Assembly (NCBI RefSeq): GCF_000002235.5
Contig: NW_022145613.1
Span: 2,130,001-2,194,000 of the forward strand
Direction: 5' to 3'
DNA: 64,000 nt
From: Strongylocentrotus purpuratus
Lineage: Eukaryota; Echinodermata; Echinoidea; Camarodonta; Strongylocentrotidae
Below are positions 23,511-37,300 of this stretch, piece after piece; position 1 is the first letter of the stretch; every line of letters begins with the position of its first letter. The translations under genes were made by a program, and so were the position numbers. The notes below the pieces were generated by a model. It was not told where the DNA came from. It did not search any database and worked only from the letters and a program-made list of their open reading frames with translations.

Positions 23511-25308
23511 TAGAAGTATCAAAAATAATCAACCAGTATAAATTTGTTTCGTTATCACATTTAATAAGTAGAACTCACAGACTTTATCAAATTTATTGCA
23601 ATCATATCACCAACAATATCATTGTTATCTTCAGACTTGGTGTTGAGATCATAATTACAACTCCATCGATGAAAAAATAATTCATAAGACACATATAGAT
23701 AATTCTTTAAGTCACTTTAAGTGTTCACTCGCCTCGTTGGAATCTGCATAACAAAGCTTTTGAAGCCTTTTAAGAATTGATAGATGAATTTCAGAAAATA
23801 GTCAATACCATAGAGATCTAACCAATAAACAGATAAACAAAACAAAACCAAACAACATGTGACCAAACAGATACATGTACATCAATTTTCTTCGGAAAGT
23901 GGACCTGTTCTTTGAGTCTGGATCCTTTAAAGTCATTAATACATTTTGAATTTTACATGATGTCAGAACTCCAGAGTCCACATGATCAACACAGGGAGGA
24001 TATACACTTCATATAAGCAGGATATATTGTTTGAGCCTTTGGGAATTGGATTACCGTAGACAGCTAAGAATTTTCTACTGAACTTCAATCTGTATACATG
24101 TACTCTTTCAACTGGGCATTCAAGGTCTAGCAATACAAATAAAAGTGTGTTCCTTTAAACAATGATAGTCTAATTACTGCAGCAATTTCGGCTTGTGAGC
24201 CAACTTTTTAATATACATATATTTCAAAACATAAATGCTTATACACGAGACCACAGGTTAAAGATCAAAAGATAAACAAATCCCTCAGGAAGAAATTTAA
24301 GCTGTAGGTTCCCAGGGGCCATGTCACATGCTTACCTATTCTGTGTCATATCTATCCATGTCAACATTTTATGATAAGTTTGGTTTAAAAGTAACTTTTG
24401 TTTCCTTTTCTCCCTGAAATATAAAATGGGCACATGCTTTGTGAATGCTGTAGCCAGGAAACATTTCTGGACCAATTGAGCACAACAAAAATAAGTAGAA
24501 GAAAGACAAAAAACACTGCAAATATTACTATTGACAATTCATTCCAAGACAATTTTAGTAAACAGAGGGACAGTTGTTACCCTAACACTAGACTGAAATA
24601 TTAACCAGTCACATATATTGCTATAAAACTACGTCAAAATACATTAACATTGTGAAGGCTGATTATTGAAAGAAACGAAAAGAACAGTTACAATAACCAA
24701 AAATGATGGACAAAAATAAACATCCACTGAACATAAAATACGCTCTTATGCTATACTATGATATTTGATAACTAGTCATCAACAAAGTTGCATATACATG
24801 TATTTTGGACTGTGCACTGGAGTTGGCACTGTGCCAATTAGAATTCAATGAGAGGAAGAAGCCGTTTAGTGTTGGAAGTAAAACATGTAATTCAGTAAGA
24901 AGGTATATAGCATGAAAGAAGGTTGACATTTTTTGGCATAATTGTGTCAAGAGGACATGATGAAAATTTGCTGCTTTACAGAAAATAGAAAAGACCATAT
25001 CGCAAATGATTCAAACATGATTGCAACTAAGTTTTGCTGTTTCAGCATTCCATCTTAAAGAGGTTTTGAAATATTCAGCCAAATTAAGTATTTTGAGATA
25101 CAGATGAATTGCAAATGTTGCATGAATTTACAGATTCAATACTGGTTTTTATTGAAGCCATTGGTTATTTTGTGAATTGTGTTCCAAAAGAAAAAGTTAC
25201 ATAGGAAGAAGATACTATGCTCCGACAAGAACGAGCTCCTCACCAGTAATAAGTGTGTAAAATGACATTATCCATGCTTGGACAATGGGTACCTCGGCAT
25301 TGGTTGCT
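23511..25308. other. Region between the convergent lectin and NPEPPS genes
   Basis: No coding exon is seen. The part nearest 25308 is probably NPEPPS 3' untranslated sequence. The remainder is AT-rich without recognised elements. Confidence 0.5.
25148..25153 (-). terminator. Candidate NPEPPS poly(A) signal
   Basis: TTTATT on the plus strand (AATAAA on the minus strand), about 155 nt past the stop codon. It is the nearest canonical signal noticed. Confidence 0.35.
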
Positions 25309-28300
25309 TTAGAGCTGGACTTTCTGCCTGAGCCACTGACCGATGCTGTCTCCATCCCTAGCTAACCATTTGGCCTTGAGTCGGATGTTCTCTAGGGATT
25401 GTTGGACGGTCCTTTCAGCTGCAGGTGCAGGGTGAGCCTCAAAGAAGCTCTGTACCTCCAACGCTCTCTCCTCTGTGGTGAAGCCTTCAGTGCACGACTG
25501 CAAGACAACAAAACAAAACCAATATCAATTTGGTTTCAAAGTATTATATGAAAAAACCTGGTTATGTATCCATCTACATCCACCTAGATGCATTGACATT
25601 CTTGCTGCTACTACTACGTCTACTACAACAATGATGACTACCACCAGTACTACCACTACTACCATTACTACCACTACTACCACTACTATTAGTACTACTA
25701 CTACCACTACCACTTCTACTTTTACTTCTACACTCCTACTATATTGCTACATATATCTGATGTACATATTTTCTTTCAATGTTGTTTTACACTAACTCTG
25801 TTTACTTTGATGTGTATTCCATATGTATTGTAATTTGTAGGTTTATTTGCTCTTTTTTGTTTTGTTTAATATGTAATTGTTTATCAGTCTATTTTGTTTG
25901 TTATAGCACTTAGAGACTTCGGTGGTAAGCGCTTTATGAATAACGTTGTTATTATTTATTATTATTATTGTACCATGATTACTCATTCAATTCAGAACTA
26001 TCTTTCTGGTTAAAAATATGTATTTGTGGTGTATGGATGTATATATTTGTTTCTGCATATATAACTCTACTGTGTAAGTAATACAAATATCCACTGCTTT
26101 GCTTGCACAATAAAATATGAACCTTAAACACACTAACAACTACTTGACTTTTGGTTGAATTCTTTCTATGGCTTGTGGAATTTACATTGATTTATCTAAT
26201 CTTAACTAATGCCCAAGTAGGACTTTGTTGTCTCCCCTTGACCTTGGTAAAAACAAGTGAACTTAGGCCTGGCTGCATCCCAGGATGGTGGTTTGAAAGA
26301 ACCAAGAAAAACTTGCACATTGGAAGTATGCACTGATACATCCACTACTCTTGTGGAAACCCATGAAAGGGAGGATTTGCCCTTCACATTTTCTAAAGTT
26401 CCTATGCTTCATATCAACACATTTAATATCGCATTTTGTGTGATCTAGAAAGTGTTTATCTAAACCTGCGGCTGAGATCTTAATTCATGCTTTACTTTCT
26501 TCTCGTTTAGATTTTGCAAATTCATTGTTCTGTAACCTTCCAAAAAAAGATGTCACAAAACTGCAACGACTTCAAAATTCTGCAGCCCGCCTATTAACAT
26601 TCACTAAGAAATCTGATTCCATATCACCAATTCTCCGTCCTCTCCATTGGTTGCCAGTTGAAAAAAAGGATTATTTTTAAAATTATGTTACTTGTACATC
26701 ATTCAGTTTACTCTCTTTCTTCCCCTGCATACCTGAGCAACTCTGTTTCAAAATACAACCCCACACGAAGTCTTCGCTCCTCATCAGACACACTATTACT
26801 TAATACACCCAGAATAAAACATGCTTGGGGGGAATGGGCTTTCTCAGCCATGGGTCCAAAACTGTGGAATAAGCTCCCTCTAAAATTACGTCAACTGTCA
26901 TCGACAGAAACATTCAAATTACAACTAAAAACCTATTTGTTTCTTTCGTTGTAATTATCGCAATATTTTAATTTACTATGTCTAGGAGAATTCCAAATTT
27001 GTTTTTCGGTTTATTGTTTTTTCTTTCTTATGCCTGTTACATGTACTCTTTTCTAAGCGCCATGAGCACCGAAAGGTGGAACTGTGCGCTATACAAGTAG
27101 CCACTATTATTATCTATGTTCAAGTCAAATGTTCTATTCTGTATTCATTTGTATCTTATTGATGTTCATAATCTGTGATCTTGTACCGACATGCAAACGA
27201 AACAAATTTCCAATCATTGGACAATAAAACTTGAATTTGAATTTGAATTTGAACACCAAGGGTGTTATGTACTAGAGAGAAGCCTGCCTGGACCTACCTG
27301 TACAAGCCTAGATAGAAGGAAACCTCCTGAGAACCTTTCAAAGAGCTCAGACCATTTATCCTGGAGGAACTGCCATGCCAGCTCTCGTCCCGTCTTGGTC
27401 CCTGTCACTCCGCTGATCACAAACACCGTGTCCTGTGATCGCACATGCTCCTGTATAAACAACAGAGTAGGGAGGCTAATTAGAACAATTGTTATGGTCT
27501 CAAAGCATGTACATATTAATACAGCTGTAATGATTATTTGACTCGTTCACCCCCTTTAATTCTTTGATTCTGATTTACCCCCCCCCCCCTCACCATCCCC
27601 TACTTAAAGAACAAAGTAGTAAGGCAAATGTGAGGACTTACTTGTTCAGTCTGTAAAAATATACATACTTTAGGCTGTAATAATTAGTTGCCTGTGAGCG
27701 GTTCATTCCACGTTTGATCCGGATTTCTTAAATGTCCATCCCTCCAAAGAATATAACCAATTCTTTTTAGGGTCAATGATGATTCTCAATACTATACCAT
27801 ACGTCCAGTCCATTTAAGCCCCACTGCACTGCTTATAGCTACTTGCGCCCTCTATATAGCAAACAATGCCTAATCGGTGCTTGTTGGTCCCCCATGATCC
27901 CTTTTTCTAATGTTAATTGAGAGCTGATTTGATGAGATAACCACTTGTCAGTGACCTGGCATGGAGATCTAACCCCCCCCCCCCCCCCCCCCTGGCCATC
28001 TAGTGCAGATGGGCTTTAAGTTCACTCACCCCAATGGAGAACTCCAGCACTTTCTTGATGAGGGCAGGGTCTTTGATCGCACCAAGGGATCTTTGGATAC
28101 GATCTTTCTCTTCCTGTAGATCCTGTACTTTGAAGAACTGTGTGGATGAGAAAAAGAGAAAATATAATGAAGAATTGCTAATGTTCCTTGCAAATACCTT
28201 TTGAAAGAATTACAACAACAAAAATGACAAATCAATGACAAAACTACACCAATAACACAATCTAAAGAGCCTTTCCTACACCTTCTTCATCAAGAAACTT

Positions 28301-31300
28301 ATCTCAACTCTAAAGAATGATTACATGCAACCTGTGAATTTTCACAATACTGAAAGGGTAATTTGTTGGTGGTGATATCATAGGGACCATAAAAATTGGA
28401 CCAATTTGAATCGAGCTTACCACATACTTTATGATCCAACTGCAATGACACAAAATGATATCGGGGCAAATTTGAATGTAAAGCATTCCTGACTGAAGTC
28501 CCTCATAGTCATATGAACAGAAAAACTGGAAATTTGTGGGGTATTATGGGCCTTCCAGTCACACTGGTTTTAAGACGTCCCTGATTTGAAGCTGTCTTTC
28601 CATTGTCTGGATGGCCTACAACGCCCTAACGATTAACAAATTTATATTCAAATAACCAATGGGGATCCATTTAAACTATCACATCTAGTGAGTGAATGAT
28701 AGTACAATTTCTTTCTAAATTAGGATGGTACAGGATGCAGAGGGGTTTAGACTGAAATCTTGTATAGAGTGGTGAAATATGATGTCATCAAAAATCTATT
28801 TTAGAACTCAGGGTAATAGTGCTCTCATTAGGAACCAGAGCACTATTACACTGAGTTCCCATAGGACATATATTTATTCAGATGATCATATCTCAGCCAA
28901 TACTTAACATATTCAATTGGTTTTCGACATTCAGACATTATTTTTGATGCTCTTTTGGAAAATGAAGAAAAATTTGAGAAATTCTAAAAATAGATTTGTA
29001 TGATGTCACAGCTTCGGTACACTATGGTCTTACCTCAATCATGTCATTGAGAGTGTCTTCATCACCATGAGCTATCACTGTCAAGTAGACGGCATTTCTG
29101 AGATCGGCAGGGAGCTGTTCACCACCTGACCTATGTGCCTTGAAGCGCTTACGAGCTTCCTCAACCGTTGCTTCATGTCCGTTACGTCCCATCACCCTGA
29201 TGACAAGGGCTCGTAACAAGGCAGCAAGGTGATCTACAAGAAGACAAAGAACATCATATATTGGTGATTTGTCGGTAATTATTCAATTCTTTCTTCTTAT
29301 TACATTGCATATCGGTAGCTAAGCTGAATAAATATCTTTCAAAGTGTAATACAGTCAAACCTGCTTTAGTGACCACCTATATCTGCAAGGACCACATTTT
29401 TTGTTTCCCTTGAAAATTGTTTCTCATTGAAACATGAACTAAAGGAACCTGTCTACAGAGACCACTTTTTGTGTTTCTCTTGGGCAGTCACTATAGACAG
29501 GTTTGACTGCATCATCAAGGTGCATGCATGTCAGATTATTTTGAATGACTCACTTTCATTGTCCTTGGCGTCCCATCCCAGGCTGGCATAGACCTTGCCG
29601 AAGAGCTGCTTGGCGAAGCCCCTCAGGTGAACTAGGTGATCCGTACTGGCCAATAAGACCCCGATGGCACCAAGGTTGGTTGCTAGCTCTGTCCATACCG
29701 TATAGTCTGTCTCATTCTCAAAGGCTTCAAACAGCTTCAGAACATCCACAGTGCTTGCTTGCCCAGTTTTAGCCTACAATTCATGGAAGACAAAAATTAT
29801 TTGAACAATGGAGAATGTGCATACACTGCGTGCGGGTAAGCCTGAATCTGATGATCAAGGGTAATAATATTTACTGCGCCTAGAAACAAAGTAATAGGCG
29901 CGTTATAAATGTGATCTATTATTATTATAATAAATTAAGCATTTCAGATTCAAATTTAGAATTTTTTCCCCCTTCTCATTCAAATGAATGTATATGTAAA
30001 GTTCACAACTAAATAATTGCGTACCCTTCCCAAATTTTGTAACTTAAGAAGAAAAAAAAGGTACCGGTATGTGAAGAATTGAGTTCTGATTTATGTTTCT
30101 TGAGAATGTGACATATTGTATCTTACATGTACATCTAAAAGAACTTAACAAAGGCCTAATTCAACAAGTCCACCTTTCATCATTGGGCTAAAAACACAAA
30201 ACACATCAAATTTACAAGGGGTAATTCAGCTGTTAACTGCATATAAAATCATTGTGTACAATTCTATATAGTTCATTGGTCCAGTAGGACTCTAGTAGGG
30301 TTCAAAGAGATCATATTTCTCCTTTTTCCATACGATTATACCTAGAATTAATGTTTCAGTTTCAGTTTCAGTTTTATTTTTCATTTCCAACAGAACAGTA
30401 ATTTTGACAAGAAAGCAGATATACAATTCAACATTCAATAATATAATACATTTTACATGGTTCAAAGTTGTGAAATAGAAAGTATAAATACATATCCAGT
30501 ATAATGGTTTAAACAAAAAATTAAGATAAACCTGTGGAAAATGAGGGATCCACTAAAAACCCACTTCCTTGGTTCTCCACTCTTGACTCATGTAACTCTG
30601 GACTACAACTTTTAGATGCTAATATATTAAATCATTACAAAATCCCCAAGATCAAAATCTATTAAAATTAGATTAGCTGATAAGAGTGGAAATATGGCAA
30701 CATGAAGATATTTTGTTTACTGACCAGAGCAAATAGATCAGACTCAAGTCCTAGTCTGTCCCTAGCTGGAAGGACCTGGTCTCGGATTCCTGGCAGGAGT
30801 GCTTCTAACATCTCACTGGAGTACTGGACGCGGTAGAATCCTACAGTTCCTGGATTTAGCTGAAGACAAAATCATCTATGGATTAATCTAGGAGGCACAG
30901 CAAGTATTACTGACCTTAAAGTCTGAACATGTAGCAATACGTAATGGACTTTACAGGTCATTTACTATTCATAGAGTTTCAACAAAAGACATTTATGGAT
31001 GTCTCAACATAATACATACACAAAAATGTGAGTATCTCTTTAACATCTACTCACAAAACAGATCATTCTCACCTTCTCATAAAAGAGATCACCTAATTAA
31101 AAATAATGCTCACTGGAAATCCCCAATAATGTACTACAAATTAATTTGGTGATATAAATGTATATCAGCAAGATAATCAAAGCAACACATGCAGAAACAG
31201 ATTTTATTTCGAAATTGAATGTTTGATGAATGGCTTGTATTTGCCACTCAAAGTTTTCAGTTAAGAAGGTCACTTATCCAACTTAACCCATTGCCTTCTG

Positions 31301-34300
31301 GAACCGAGTGGTGCCTGTATTAAGTCTATGAGAATGAGAGAATTCAGTAGTGAATGGGTTAAAGAGGACTAGTTTATAGGTACCTTGATTCCTTCACTCT
31401 TTGCAGCTGCCACTGTGACGGAGAGAGAATCCTTATCTAGGACAACCTTCTCAATGGTCTTGGTTGGTTGGCTGGAGGTGGCAATACTGATAGGAATCAT
31501 CCACTTGAAATCTCCATCTGTAAAAACATAAAAGGAGATCAGATTTTCTGATAATTTAAAGGGGGATACATTTTTAAAATAACTATGGAATTATTTTTTA
31601 TTTTTCTGAATGGAGATGTGTCATTGGTTTTCAATGAAAGTCCAGTGCAAAACAAAATATTTCATATCCCTAGGAGCCTCAAGTACTACAGGTGCAGCTC
31701 AAAGACTTTATAATTTTAACATACATTAAAGGGATCCTGGATTTAGCTCATGCTGCAATCATAATTATAAACTTTTCTGTCAGTCAGGAACCCCATGACT
31801 TTTACAAGCCTGTCTGATTATCAAGATATTTATGATTTTGAAAACCGTTTGCCAAACGGTTTTCATAACACTACAGTCTATTGGGGAAAATGAGTATGGT
31901 AAATCCGGTCACTCAAAGATTTTTACTTTTTTGAGGCATTTCTTGATCAATTTGAAGCACAATGTTTTTAGGGCTTCAATATTACATCATATCACAGACA
32001 CTGATAACACATACGGACATGCATCTCAGATTTAACATTGTTAAACGATGCCTTTAAAGCACTAAACATATAACCCTTACTGAAGTGGGATATTTTGAGC
32101 CTCATCTAAATATCACAATATGCAAATGATAAGGATAAGCCTTCATTTCGGTTCACTGAATCAAATAAGGAAAGGTTTTGGAGATTACATTTTTGTTCAA
32201 GAAGTCAATACATCAATGCAACAAAAACAATGACAGGGATTTGAAATCCTTTTTATTTCTTAGTTTTACAAATAACTTTATACATAGTTTGTAAGCTCCT
32301 GGCATTCTTTGTGTTTGGTTTTAGTTTTAGTTTTTGTTTGCTTCTTGTTGCTTTTGAGGAAGGGGTTACAAACCGTCCCTCGGATAGGATGTTAAATGGA
32401 GGCCCCGTGTACAGGAGAGTCACAACCCTTGCACGTTAAGAACCCATTGCACTATTCGTATAAGAGTAGGGGGAAACCCCGGTGTAATGGTCCACCTGCA
32501 TACCCCAACCAGGCCGAGTATACGGCATCTGTAAGAATCTTCAGTATTGAAGGAGGCAGATTATCTTGAAGAAGAAGAAGAAGAAGAAGAAGAAACAACT
32601 GACCTTCTTTCTGGCCATCAGCAGAAAACTTCTCCTGTGAGATGTTAAGAATTTGTTTATCTCCTTGTATCTCCCTGGTGACCTTGAGGACTGGGAAACC
32701 CTTCTGTTTGGTCCAGGTGCCCATGATGTCTTCTATCGGCTTCCCGCTGGCTTCCCCAAGGGCTCGCCAAAGGTCTTCTGTGAAGGTGTTGGTGTACTTG
32801 TGCCTCTCAAGGTACACGTTCATACCTTTCCGGAATGCCTGGAATGGAAATGGTTGAACATATCTGTTGATCTATGTCCACACACACTGTCATGATAGTG
32901 TTGGTCTTTATGTCAGATTAGCCTTGTGCTTAACGCAAGTTACCCAATCAAGCCACCATGTTTCTCAAAACTGTATTTTCAAGGATCTAGTTTCTCAAAA
33001 CTGTATTTTCAAGAGTCTAGTTTCTAGTTTATGTGCACCTTGGGCATGTTAACATCTATGAATTCTTTGTCCTTATTTATCTCACACCCCTCAATTCTGC
33101 CACCGGTGTTTCCTTCTGTATCACTCATGAAACGGGCAATAGTTAATGTAGCTCATTTTTAAAATGATTGCCATCTAATTTCTAAGAACATGTGTATTGA
33201 TGACATGAAACCATCATAGGGGTTGAAGGTAACAGGCAATGCAACTAGCTATACACATCTACATGTACAACATAACTTCTCTTATTCAATACTACAGTGC
33301 AACCAGCTTTATTGACTACCTTTATAGAACCACCTGTCAATAAATACCGCATCTTTTTAATTATTATTATTATTATTTTTTTTTGGGGGGGGGGGGAGGG
33401 TTCTTTTTTTTCTTTCATCAGCCTTTCTCATTGAAACTAAATGGAACCTACAAATAAACAACACCCACCTACAAAGCCCACTTTTCAAGTTTCCCTCGAG
33501 TGGTCTTTATAAAGAGGTTCCACTACTTGCCTTCCTAAATGAACCCTTTTTGATTGACTTACATCATCTCCAATGAAATCGTGCAGCATCCTGATGACAG
33601 AGGCTCCCTTACAGTATGAAATCAGATCAAAGATCTCATCGACTTCATCAGGATGCCCAACTGGTACCTGTCAAAATACAATCACAGAACAGCTAGAACA
33701 TACATTGAAAGAGAAAGTGGAGTTTTGGAAAGCTAAGAAAACAACTTTTTTGATTATGCTTCAGCTTGTGTTGAGGGAAATCCAAGCACAACCGTCTCCT
33801 GCAAAGGAGTGTTACATCAAGGAAATAGGAACATTGGAGAAAACGAAATATTAAAAAGCCTTAGCATTATCTGTCATGACAATCAAACCAAGCAGCCCAT
33901 CTTCTCTGAGATTCTTGAACCAAAGTAAATTGTAGCAGGTCGAGATGAAAAGTAAGAAACCGCTTAAATTTGTACATTAGTCTTCTATCATATGAATTAA
34001 TAGAATGCATCCAATGAACACAGTCCCAAAAACTTTAAAATAATCAACCTAAAGCAGTTTTCCACAGCCTTGTGCATCATCTACTGAAAAATGCTAACAT
34101 TATAAAGACATATTACATTAACCGAATGCAACTTCTATAGGCAAATACAATCCAAACCAATCCAATCCCGGTATTTATAAAGTGCCAATATCTAGTTGCC
34201 TAATCAATACAATAAGTTATTGCACTTGCCATTAAATTGTTGAGACAGTGTTTGTACGTACCTCAATAGGATGGCTGTTCTTGAGTGCATCTAGTTCCAG

Positions 34301-37300
34301 TGCTCTGGTATAGTCATTAGTGATGAACTGGGTCCAGATATCATACTCTGGGAAGCAATGATCAACACACAGGTACTCGATCCATGATGCAAAGCCTTCG
34401 TTAAGCCACAGGTGGGTCCACCATTCCTGGGAACAAAGAAGAAAAGAGATGAAAGATGGGAACAAATGAACATCAATTCATTTACTTGGTGCTGATTGTT
34501 GATTGTGATAACCTACTGTTGTTCCTTCTTTTAAAACACAAAACTTCCTACCAAGCTTATGGGCATGATTTTTATGACCCATGATCCAAAATGAGTGAAA
34601 TATGGCCTTAACCCTTACTGTACTGGGCTATTTTGAGCACTCTCTGATCTCGGCCATCGAATGTTCGATGAACGCGAAAATTTGCAAGTTTGTAGATATT
34701 TACGTAAGGAACAAGATGGTATAATTAGTTTTTTCCTAATATGCAAATTTGTGTCGTTAAAGCCTAATTAATTATGCAAAATGCTAATTTTATGCATTTT
34801 ACAGAGATTTGTCCGTAGACTTGTGAAGAATCTTGAAAATGTATTGAATAAATGTTCCTTCATCTCAAATTCATGAGGTTTCATTATTTTTATGATATTT
34901 GAAAATGCATATGTTAATTTGCATAAATTATGAATACGCATTCATGAATATCAAATCTGGAAATATATATATAGGGAACTAGAATCAGACTCCACTTTTT
35001 GAATGTTGAAACTCATTATTCATATGAAACTTCTTTTCTAACACAAAATAGATATTTGATGTAATTAATAATGATAATTTATGCAAATTTGATGCGATTT
35101 TCAACCATTTTCTTTCTTATGTATTTTATCGTTTCTATTTCTTATATCTATTGTTTTATTTCTAATGTATTCTTTTGTTCTGAAATACATCAAGTTACTT
35201 TGATAAACATATAAAAGCAATTTGATATCAATTCATATCTTCATATTTCTGCTTGTAAAAAAATATATGCAATTATATATGCACTTTTTTATGACATGCG
35301 CATACTAATTGTTATGTAACACCTTACAGGTATATCCGATTTCGGCGAAAATGGTATCAAAATGTGCGTAAGACTTGAGGGAAAAAAGTCATGAAACGAC
35401 AATTCAAATTCCAAGCGGTTGCGGCGCAATCTCCGAAAATGTCGAGGGGGGGGGGGGGGGGAGGGGGCCTCCTAGGCCCCCCCCCCCAAGCACAGTAAGG
35501 GTTAACACAGCTAATGTTAAAACGCAATTTAAATTTTGTGCAAAAGGGAAGTTAGAAGATAAGATAAAAATATAGTTACCATGGTGACCAAGTTTCCGAA
35601 CCACTGATGAGCCAATTCATGACCTGAAAGACAGATGAGTTAAAAGTTTTGTATACTGTAACTGCATGTAGGGCTTGTGTTAAAACTTGGCATAAAAAAT
35701 AATAAAAGCACCAACAAAAAAACAATACAGCAAAGGTAAGGTGACAAATACACATTAATATATAAATAAATGTACTTTTCTTTGCAAATCAAAGTTTGAA
35801 AGCTGTGTAAACATAATGAAAGTGTGAAAAGAGAAAAACAAACTGAAGATATTGAACAAGGGATCAATGCAGGTGCCACTGTGTTATCAGAGTCAGGCCT
35901 TAAATTTCAATATTTTTAGGGCAAGGCCACTTTTCTGTAGGGCACATTACAGCACAAATAGGAAGAATTGGAAAGGGCACAACAAATCTCCAAGGCCAAT
36001 GAGAGGGGCATCGAGGCCAATCAAAGGGGCATCCAAGGCCATGGCCTTTGTGGCCTTGGATTAATTTAAGCCCTGGAGGTTTATTTAAGATGCAGGAAGA
36101 TGGTTTGTTTCATCTCCATCAAAACATATTTTTGTTTTTGTCTCTTTTTTGTGATGCATGTCATATCTTTTGAGTACTTTTGCCCGTGTCTTGTATTTTG
36201 AGAACTCCAGATACACAGAGAAGCTTGACTCCTTTCCTTACTGAGTTTGATTTTGGTTGCTATTCTTGATATAATGCCTTACATTCTAAAAATTAACTTT
36301 AGAAAACTCAAAATTATGGCATACTAATAAAGTAACTAAATGTGAACCTATTCTATACAATTAAAAAAAAAAGTATATTAGAAGCATTCAGCCTTTTGTG
36401 TAAAAGCTTTATGGTGGGTCTTCACTTGATTTGATATGTCTTTCATTACTGATTTAACTGCAGCGAGTTAGTAAATATAATACATCTATATGTACATATT
36501 CCAGCCAAAGTTTGTATTGACCATATACACATGTTAGAGTGTGAATATTGGATAAAGCAAGAATTTTTATTGACTATATACATACGTTAGGGTCATCATC
36601 AACAAACAAAGGTGGACTTTGCTTTTGATAACAGAACAAATAAACATTACATCCAGGGCCCATTACCTAGTTTCCTGAGGGGATTCTTAAGTACAAGAAA
36701 TGTCAAGGCAGCAGTGATAGTGTGGGAATAAGTTTAAAGTACATGGACATAAACTATTGTTATTAAACTAAAAGACAAAGAAGATTAAAATGGATCTGTA
36801 ATATTACAAGGGGAGGATTGGCATAGTTTCATTATACAGGCTGCAATGACTATTCCACTGTGTTACATTTACTACCAACTCCTGCTTATCTGAACCCTAC
36901 TGCACCATTAAATCATTAAGAATCAAGATGTTTTCTCACTCAACATTACGTCAAACATATATTCTTTTAAAGCTTATCTGTACTAGTTTATAGACCACCC
37001 TGCACGGTCACTGGACAGGTGGTTATCTAATCAACTCAGCTCTCAATTACATAAGAAAAAGAGGATCATGGGGGACCATTGGTCACTGATTAGGCATTAT
37101 TTTCTATATAGAGGGAGCAAGTAGCTACAAGTAGGATAGTGTATATATCATATTATTTCACTGCAAGTGTACAGGAAGATTCTCATTCCACAGGATGTGG
37201 CCAGATTTAAATTCTTAATACTTCAGTATTAGACTTACCAACAACAATTGCAACCCACTGCTTTGCCTTTGCTGATGAATTTTTGATGTCCACTAGCAAG

